DNA of 64,000 bases from Valencia hispanica (lineage: Eukaryota; Chordata; Actinopteri; Cyprinodontiformes; Valenciidae). Every line of letters starts with the position of its first letter. Within the stretch, counting starts at the first letter, position 1. Positions 13,175-22,200 of the stretch are shown piece after piece. The position numbers and the translations under genes are program-made. The notes beneath the pieces were generated by a model, which made no database searches, was not told where the DNA came from, and was given only the letters and a program-made list of their open reading frames with translations. The DNA is taken from positions 14,664,501-14,728,500 of the forward strand of contig OY747723.1 of the NCBI GenBank assembly GCA_963556495.2. The letters run 5' to 3'.

Positions 13175-14339
13175 TACAGTGGCTTGCAAAAGTATTCGGC
13201 CCCCTTGAACTTTTCCACATTTTGTCACATTACAGCCACAAACATGAATCAATTTTATTGGAATTCCACGTGAAAGACCAATACAAAGTGGTGTACACGT
13301 GAGAAGTGGAACAAAAATCATACATGATTCCAAACATTTTTTATAAACAAATAACTGAAAAGTGGGGTGTGCGTAATTATTCAGCCCCCTTTGGTCTGAG
13401 TGCAGTCAGTTGCCCATAGACATTGTCTGATGAGTGCTAATGACTAAATGCACCTGTGTGTAATCTAATGTCAGTACAAATACAGCTGCCCCGTTTGCAG
13501 TTTGCCACAAGCCATGTGGGGGACACAGCAAACATGTGGAAGAAGGTGCTCTGGTCAGATGAGACCAAAATGGAACTTCTTGGCCAAAATGCAAAACGTT
13601 ATGTGTGGCGGAAAACTAACACTGCACATCACTCTGAACACACCATCCCCACTGTCAAATATGGTGGTGGCAGCATCATGCTCTGGGGGTGCTTCTCTTT
13701 AGCAGGGACAGGGAAGCTGGTCAGAGTTGATGGGAAGATGGATGGAGCCAAATACAGGGCAATCTTGGAAGAAAACCTCTTGGAGTCTGGAAAAGACTTG
13801 AGACTGGGGCGGAGGTTCACCTTCCAGCAGGACAACGACCCTAAACATAAAGCCAGGGCAACAATGGAATGGTTTTAAACAAAACATATCCATGTGTTAG
13901 AATGGCCCAGTCAAAGTCCAGATCTTAATCCAATCGAGAATCTTTGGCAAGATCTGAAAACTGCTGTTCACAAACTCTGTCCATCTAATCTGACTGAGCT
14001 GGAGCTGTTTTGCAAAGAAGAATGGGCAAGAATTTCAGTCTCTAGATGTGCAAAGCTGGTAGAGACATACCCTAAAAGACTGGCAGCTGTGAGTGCAGCA
14101 GACGGTGGTTCTACAAAGTATTGACTCAGGGGGCTGAATAATTACGCACACCCCACTTTTTAGTTATTTGTAAAAAATGTTTGGAATCATGTATGATTTT
14201 CATTCCACTTCTCACGTGTACACCACTTTGTATTGGTCTTTCACGTGGAATTCCAATAAAATTGATTCATGTTTGTGGCTGTAATGTGACAAAATGTGGA
14301 AAAGTTCAAGGGGGCCGAATACTTTTGCAAGCCACTGTA
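13175..14339 (+). mobile_element. Tc1-type element with long inverted repeats, internally deleted
   Basis: TA at 13175-13176 and 14338-14339 flanks inverted repeats of about 210 bp. Both ends begin CAGTGGCTTGCAAAAGTATT and stay nearly identical up to the shared GTAATTATTCAGCCCCCT. The inner 0.75 kb holds the remains of a transposase. The element is inserted inside a retrotransposon pseudogene, so it is younger than that copy. Confidence 0.93.
13456..14124 (+). pseudogene. Tc1 transposase remnant lacking its DNA-binding domain
   Basis: The frame reads MWKKVLWSDETKMEL (first catalytic Asp), KYGGGSIMLWGCFS, FTFQQDNDPKHKA (second Asp) and [16 protein letters not shown] (Glu), so the catalytic core is represented. 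It is broken by an in-frame TAA at 13876-13878, after which the same frame continues. The roughly 120-residue N-terminal helix-turn-helix region is missing: the sequence passes from the inverted repeat almost directly to the catalytic core. It cannot encode a functional transposase. Confidence 0.9.
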
Positions 14340-15144
14340 TATGTTAAACCTAAGCCTGAAGCTGGGGAAAGTACCACAGCTGTGAAAGACCTCCTGTGTG
14401 CTACCATACCAATACCAAAGACTTCACATCCGAAGGACCTCAGCAGCTACAGGATGGTAGTCCTGACCTCTCATCTAAGTAAGACGCTAGAGAGGTTAGT
14501 TCTCAACCATCTTCGCCCCTTGGTGGAGGTCTTCATTAGATCCGCTGCAGTTCGCCTACCAGCCTGGCGTCGGGGTGGATGACGCCATCATGTACCTCCT
14601 GCACCGAGTTCTGACTCACCTGGAGAAGCCTGGAAGCACTGTGAGGATCAGGTTCTTTGATTTCTCCAGTGCTTTCAACACTATCCAGCTGGGACTTCTG
14701 AGGGACAAGCTGGAGCTTTCAGGAGTAGACCACCACAGGTCGCAGTAGATGGTAGACTACCTCACAGGACGCCCGCAGTATGTGAGGACACAGGGATGTG
14801 TCTCAGACAGGCAGGTAGGTCTGCAGCACAGGGGTCCCACAGGGAACTGTGCTGGCACCGTTCCTCTTCAACCCTCTACACTGCAGACTTCTCCATCAAC
14901 TCCCCACGCTGCCACCTTCAGAAGTTCCCTGATGACTCTTCCATTGGCGGCGTCATTATAGGCGAGGACGACTCAAGAGTACAGACAGCGGACTCTGGAC
15001 TTTGTTGACTGGTGCCAGCAGAACCACCTGCTGATCAACGCGGGGAAAACCATAGAGTTGGTAGGGGAATTCCGCAGGCGCAGACCCACCACACAGACCC
15101 TTGTGAACATCCAGGAAGCGGACATTGAGATAGTGGACTATTAC

Positions 15145-15326
15145 TGTAGTACATTGCTGTAGTGATCTATTGTGCAGTGATGAGTTAGTTTGGTCGGCTG
15201 AGATCGGTGTGATGCTAGCCATGACTTTTGGCTCGGATTTTTCTAGCACATGTAGAAGAGAGAATAAAGTTTACATGCATGGTGCTTAAAAACCCCCTCT
15301 GATTACCTCTTTCTTCAATACTAACA
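15145..15326. other. foreign insert inside the retrotransposon fragment
   Basis: The retrotransposon frame stops after a segment encoding ADIEIVDYY and resumes at about 15327 with codons for TGALYRKGE-like sequence. The roughly 180 bases between are unrelated. They start TGTAGTAC and end ACTAACA, and contain AATAAA at about 15262. The TG...CA ends and the polyadenylation word would fit a short solo LTR, but I see no clear target duplication. Confidence 0.35.
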
Positions 15327-15660
15327 TGACACTGGAGCTCTCTACAGGAAGGGTGAGAGCAGACTACCTGCGGAGGAGGCTGGGGTCTTTTGGGGTCCAG
15401 GGAGCGCTCCTAGAGACCTTCTCTGACTCTGTAGTGGCATCAGCCATCTTTTATGGCGTAGTATGTTGGAGCAACAGCTTATCTACAGCTGAGAGGGAGA
15501 GGTTGGATAAGCTCATCAAGAAGGCCAGGTCTGTTCTAGGATGCCCCCCTGCTTTTACAAATCAAATCAGTTTTAATGTGGTTCTAGCTAAACTAAAGCT
15601 TGGTAAACACATTGTCAGGACAAATACGTTGAATGATGCAAAAAAAATAAAAAATAAAAA

Positions 15661-16222
15661 ATCACACACATTCACAAACTTTATTTGTAAATATACATTT
15701 TTTTATTGAAAACAATATTGTATGAAAATGCATCCAACTTGATGCCAAACTGTCTTTCAGTCACACAAATAATTGCTTTGCTCAGCAGTCTTCAGTAGCA
15801 GCTGAGGTGAACCGCAGGAGGTATAGTGAACATCTAACTGTGACATAAACAGTCATATACAGACATATACAGTCATATACAGTCTTCAAGTAAGTGGCCT
15901 ATAAAAAGAAAAACGTCAGCTCATCTGATGAAACCCCAGTCTTCACAGATTCAAAACCACAGAAACCAGGAAATGAAACAGCTGCTATAAACACCCTCCA
16001 TATAACACTTAGTAAGTACCTACGTAAGGGAAGTTTATTTGTAAAGCGCTTTTCACCAGAACATAACTCACAATAAAATTAGTACCAAAAAAATGGAGCG
16101 TAGAAATTAAATTTTTTTAAAGACAGCAAAAGAATCACAATAAAAGCCTGGGTGAATAAACTGTTTTTTCATATAAAAAGGCTGTAACCATAAAACCCAG
16201 TCAGTAGTGTCATTTACAGGTC
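15661..16222. other. 3' flank of txndc16
   Basis: No coding sequence is recognised. The minus-strand txndc16 transcript must end here. TTTATT (AATAAA on the minus strand) is present at 16034-16039 and is a candidate polyadenylation signal. It overlaps a widespread fish-repeat word (AAGTTTATTTGTAAAGCGCT at 16030-16049), so this is tentative. Confidence 0.35.
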
Positions 16223-19200
16223 TTAGAGTTCAGAGTGAAAGTTAGTATTTACATCAAGATGGCCGTCCGGCATCTTTTTAGTCACCAAATGTTTCTCAAC
16301 GTTAACTTCCTCCGTCTCCGCTTCCTCCTCATCTGTAGGGCTGGGGTCGGCTTCCTGCATGTCCATGATTTTCAGGAAGTCGTAGAACTCAAACGCAGGA
16401 GGCCAGCTGTCCCCACCCAGCATCCCTGTGGGGACACGACAACCAAAAAAAAATTATATATATATATATATATATATACATACAAACCCACAGCGCTTTT
16501 TGGAGAACTATGATCTACATTGTAATTTTGCACAGCAGTTTTGTGCTACACTCAAGAAATAACATTATATATCTATATATATGTATATATCTATATCTAT
16601 AATGAGCTGCTTTGAAAAGTGCCCTGAAGGCACTGAATGCTGTTTCTGATTGTAATCAAACTGGGACTTTTTTACTGGGGGCCTCTCCCACAGCGTCATT
16701 CATGCAAAGACTGCCATGATTATAATATTCAGTGTTTTAGAATAGTTCTATTGTATTCTCTACATTCCAGTACCTGCTGGTGACTCCTTCCCATCCTCTA
16801 CGCTCTGCAGCCACTGAAGCACTGAGGCGGCCAGTATAGGAGCGCTGGGTGGATACTGGTAGACTTCATCCCCAGTGGGTAAATGCGTGAGCACCAAGGC
16901 AGGAAGTGGGGGCATAGAGCCAAGGTATGAACCCAGAACAGACATACCAGCCGGAGTGCGACCACTGAAACACAGACAGAGTAAAGCTGTGTATTATCTT
17001 CTAAGTTGAAAGTAAATGATTAGTGTTTATTTTTGGTTTTTGTTGATATTGGATGGATATTTGTACAGGTGGATCCAGCAGGGCAGATATCGCTCCATCC
17101 TCACGCCTCCCTGCTCCGCCACTCCTCTCATCTCGTCCACCAGCGCCTGGTTCTGCCTCCGCCCGATCTCGTCCTCTTCTTCTCCCACGAAGAGGACGAG
17201 GAGAGCCTTACCCAGGGAGAGGAAAGGCGGCAGGTTTTCCACAGTCATCTCAGGCTGGGAAGAAAATTATGGGGGGGGGGGGGGGGTGAAGAAAATGTTA
17301 ATCCGCTGATCTGCAAAAACTGTCATAGGTATAGCAGCGGGTTGATATTATTAACAAGAGAAAAAAACAACATTGTGAAAATTAGCTCGTAACCCAGTTT
17401 GTGCAAGCTCGGGTTTTTACATGCGAGTGATTCTGCTGATTTAGGCAGCTATTAAATCCTGCTGTTTTTTGCATGAAGTCGATGGGGCAGCAAATGGAAG
17501 GCTTCGAGCAGATGTTATTTCTCCGAAGGAGGCAAAAGCAATGATTGGACATAAAACCGGAGCTTAAAACTGTTGAGGAGAGAGAAAAAAAAACGGGAAC
17601 ATGGAAAGAAAATCAATTTTTAACACTTCAACGACATCAACTCTCACGGATTTCTTTTTGTTTTCACCTTTTTGTTACACTTTCATGTTTCAGATCATCA
17701 AACCAGTTCAATACGAACAAATGTGGCTCTTTTTTTTATATTTAGTATGGCACCAACACTTAGGTTAAAAGAGTTGCCTCTGAAGACGTCTGGAAAACCT
17801 CCAGCGCTGAAGCACTGTGGTGGAAGAGTTATGCTTTGGGCTTGTTTTGCCGTTACAGATCGAGTTCTGATTCAACCACGTACTCACGTACCACTGGTTG
17901 GAGCAGTGCAGCGTGGATGTAGGAGAGCAGCTCTTCAGAAGATGAGGACACAGGCAGCACTGAAGGGGGGGCGAGTTTCCTCCAAGACGGAAACAGCAAC
18001 ACTGCAGGGGGGGCCACGGCACGCTCTGCAGCCCTACGGAGTAAAGACACATAAATGCGGGTCTGAAAACCCCTCGCACCGTGTCCCGACTCATTTATTT
18101 GCTTCTGGAAGCCTTTTGTGAGACAGTGAGCACAACATATTTCACCGTTTACTGTTCATATCATTCGCTCCAGGATGTTTTGTCCCTTAAGACTCAAAAG
18201 CACTCGAGGAAACTTTCGTAAATAACAACTTTCAGCTCCAACAGCAGCTTAAGAGAGAGAACAAGAAGAAACAATGTGAACTTAAAGGCGGTACCACTTC
18301 TCCACCAGTCTGTCTGTCAGTAGTCCGGTCAGAACCTCTCCTCGTAATGACTTCGCTGCTTCAGTGAACACGGACAACCCTGGAGGGGGGGACCAGAATC
18401 AGATTTTATTACGATTCTACTGAACTGAGAAAAGAAATGACAAAGAAGCTCATTGAAATCATCGATTGAAGCACCTGTCCATTCTTACCACCGTACGTTT
18501 TCTAAATGGCATTCGTGAAGTACAGTATGTTGCGATTTTTCTGTCTCACCAAACTTTTTCATGAGTCCCCCACCTGTTTGGCTCTCTGTCCTAAACAATC
18601 CCAGGACTCTATCGGGCCTGTAACCGGCTAGATCAGGGTGAGGCACTTCTTGAAGGAAAGATGTCACTTCCTCATTGGTGGACAGCAGCACAGGAGAGGC
18701 CAAGCGGCTCCTGGTTTTAAAAATAAGTCAAACAAAAATGTATAGTTAAGGGCAGAAAAAAAAAGTCATTTTTTAGAGAGAATTGTTTTTGGTGCCGTAA
18801 ATCTGTGTTTCTGTGTGGATGACAGCCCAAATCGTACAAAAATATCTTCGTTTTGTGGGATTACCCAGCTATTTGTGTGGACAAGGCCTTAGTGTTCTAT
18901 TCACATCATGTAAGTGCCCCAAAGTGGTCAAGTAATTATTAGCTGAATTACCAAAATAAAAAAAATAGGTAAGATTGCTGTAAATTGGACTCGGTTTAAG
19001 TATTTAACAAGCCTAGTGGATATAGAATCTTCATCACTGCAGACATAGCATCTGCATGGCACGGCATGAGATTCAGTAACAATATTAACAAGTTCCAACA
19101 TTTGCATATCATTTACGGAAACTTTGAAGCTGTAAAAGTCTTGCAGCGGAATATTTCGACGTGTCCAAAACATCTGTGGCAACATGACTAAATTAAAGAT

Positions 19201-22200
19201 GCTCTGCTATTAGATGAAAATACTGGAGCTTTGTCTACCTATTAGGGCTTCTTGGTACACCATTGAAATACAAGGCAGATGTATACAATACGGGGCAGTT
19301 GAGTTACCAAAATTCAACCAGTTAGGTATTGTATTTTAAAGAGGTTCATTACAGTATGATTAAAATTTCACCAAAAGTATTATTTCGCTCACAATGAATG
19401 AGTCAAGTTACCATCTCTCAGTATACTTTAAAGTTAGACACAGCAGATGTTGATCTGGCTGAATACTGGATGAGTTCAATCAATAAAAAAACACTGGTTA
19501 AAGTGAAAAACATCCTTTCCGTAGGCATCATATGGTCTACTTTTGCACCCCATTTTTCAGATCAGGTTGGTTTAGATGAGAAACTTCTAAAAGTTTTCCC
19601 AAAGCTCTGTATTCCTACATCATGACGAAGCGATGCAACGCCTCCCCCGTCATTGTTCCTCGGTAGTGCTGGGCCGCCTGCTGAGGGCGGATCAGCAGAA
19701 TGCTTGGGAAAGCTGTGATCGGCCGAAACGGGACGGCTGTGCCGGGCTGAGCGGCGCAGAGGTCGGTCCACTCCCCACAGTCGACCACACACATCTGAAC
19801 GTCGTCCACCTGGGAATCTTCAAAACAATCATTTCGGTAAAAAAATTCCGCTTTAAGTAAATTACCGTAACTTCATATGTGATTTAGCTCTTCTGTACTA
19901 CTTTTATTTTGTATAAATGAAAACAGCAGATTTCTCTACAGTGTCTTGAAAAAGTATCTATAACCTTAAAACTTTTTCAGCTTATCAGCTACAAATCTAG
20001 GCCTGGACTTTGACTGGGCCACTTTGACACTTCTGAAGCCTGAAACAGGGTTTCTTCTGGGATATTCCATGGTAAGAGCAGAATCCCCACAGCATGATGC
20101 TCCCAACAACATGCTTCACTATGGAGATGGCATGTTCAGGGTAATGTGCAGTTCTTTTGCTAGGCACTGTATACACACAAAGTGCAAACTGGAAATTATA
20201 AAAACTAACTGAGAAAGCTTTCAATCGCATTAATAAAGACACCTCATTCAAAATGTATTCTTGCCTTTGAATATGTAAAGTGGCCTTTCTAAGCAGGGAA
20301 AATAAAGGTCTTCCACTCTTTGGTGTTATAAACACAGACTGCACCGGTTGCAGGACTCGGCTGTTTACCTTCAAGTCTCTCTGCAACTTGAATCAAGGAG
20401 TCGAGGAACGCCATTGAAACAGCATCCCCTGGTGGTCAAAATAACATATTCCTCCAATTACAGCTCAACAAAGTTGATAAGTAGCTGCAAACAGTGCATT
20501 AATGAAAGCCTTACATTTCAGATAGAACAGCACCACCGTGAGGCTGCTTTGTGCAACTTCGGCGTGGAAGTTGTCAGAAGTCAGCTGGGTGACTGAGTCC
20601 ATCTCCTGGAAGTGAGCTCGGTTTCTATAGACCTCCGCAGCGACTTCATCATCCAGCTCTGCTGGTGACACACATTCACAAAGACATTTTCCCCTACTCC
20701 TCTCTCTCCACGCTCCTGGCTCATGTTTGAATTCTCTGAGCAAGTATCTTACTAGATCTTCTAACCTAACTGTGAACCTTCCTCTTCCTCCACACGATCA
20801 TCCTCCTCCTCTTCCCCTCCTTCTTCTTCCTCCTCCTCCTGCATTGCGAAGAGCTCCAACAGGTCGTCGAGGCTGTGTAAGGTCAAATATTTCACCTCGG
20901 AACTCTGCAAGCACACAAAAAGCGAGAATAAGTTATAACTTTCTATGGGAATAAACCTAATGGTTGACCAGGCAGCCATAATGATACAATTAGAGTCATT
21001 TAAAAAACAAGAGCTGTGTACAAACATTTGAATTTATTGTATTTTTAGTCAAAATTATATAAACAGACTCAAATATAGTGAGAAATTCACCTAAGTCTTT
21101 CGATAAGTGCTGCTGAACAAACAAACAATTACTCTCATATGAAAGGAAACTGTTTAGGAAGGAGGGCTCACTTCAATTTCTTCAACAGCTAAACTATTAA
21201 ACTGCGGACAGAAAAGAATAAAATGGATGAAGCAGACTAATATCAAGATCCTGGATTGGGCTTGATGGAAAATTATGGACTATGCTTAAAAGGGGAAGGA
21301 AAATCAACTCTCCTCTGCAAGAAAAGTAAAATATCCAGAGCATAGTTACATCTGAAACCTTTAAAGGCTTACAAACAGATTAGAGTCAAGGTTGGAACTT
21401 GCTAAAGGACATTTACCCAAGTGTGATTTGAGGTGTATGTATATATTTGAGCTTTTATGCTAAAAAAAATTAACCTCTGCCCCCAATACTTGGTTTAAAA
21501 AAAACAACACACAACTGTTTGTGAGAATCGTACCTTCTCAGGCAGCCGGTAGGCAGCGTTGTACTTTTCTGGGGTTTTCACTGCTGGGCTCTGCCTGGTA
21601 AACACACACACACACACAGAACGCAGCCCGTTTCCATATGATGTATTTTTTTCACATCCGTGCTCCCGTAGGTTCTGCGCACCTGTGCACCAGCAGCAGC
21701 AGAGCGAGGCCTCGCAGCCTCCAGGCCAGCGTGGTGGCCGTGTCCAGGTCCAGGTGCTCGGTCGCAGCATGGGAAAAGAGGAAGACCTGAGGCGTCAGCT
21801 GGTAGGGGAACTGCGGAGGTGGGACTGAGTAGGGGTCCACGTACACTTCGGCCTGACGAGGAGAAGCACGTGAACGGGTGTTAACATTCTTTTACTGAAT
21901 AAGTACCATCCCATCTTTTATACATATATAAATGTTCTCTAAATACCACAAGTGGGGCCTCCATAAGCTGCAGGAAGGTGTGCAGGTTCAGGGTGGAGAG
22001 GGCTTTCCTCATGAGTGTCAACGGGCAGCGCTCAGAGGTCGCCGGGGTCGTGGCAGTACTCCGAACTCTACAGTGGAGGAACCACACTCGGGACAGCTGG
22101 GACGATTCATCCACTCTGAAAAACGCATGTTGTTGTCAGCGCTTTGACAACAACAGATGATTCACATGAGCGCAAAGCAAGAAAGAAAGAAAAAAAAACC

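Larger units (their letters stand above)
12915..15660 (+). pseudogene. broken non-LTR retrotransposon (CR1/L2/Rex-like reverse transcriptase)
   Basis: Pieces of a reverse transcriptase read along the plus strand through several frames: KAAGPDG before 13175, then LSSYRMVVLTSHLSKTLERL, RFFDFSSAFNTIQ (motif A with its catalytic Asp), DYLTGRPQYVRTQGCVSD, GTVLAPFLFN, KFPDDSSIGG (a degraded 'YADD' box), and after 15327 LGSFGVQGALLETF and AIFYGVVCW. This is the order expected for a CR1/L2/Rex-type element. The gene is interrupted by a Tc1-type element at 13175-14339 and by a foreign segment at about 15145-15326. It has frameshifts and a stop after HHRSQ. The 3' part ends in an A-rich tail near 15640-15660. 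The exact clade cannot be fixed by eye. Confidence 0.8.

Noticed and set aside
15145..15326. A confirmed solo LTR
   Set aside because: TG...CA ends and AATAAA are suggestive, but no target duplication or family match could be established, so it is listed only as an insert.
18034..18062. Acceptor at 18063 for txndc16 exon 16 (TTTTCAG), which would add about ten codons
   Set aside because: With the phase-2 donor at 18295 it creates TGA at the junction. The acceptor ending at 18034 gives TGG and continues in frame with the known protein.
19810..19817. Acceptor CCCAG directly before 19809 for txndc16 exon 13
   Set aside because: The upstream donor at 20369 is phase 1, so this choice shifts the frame away from VQMCVVDCGEW. 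The acceptor giving a start at 19817 keeps it.
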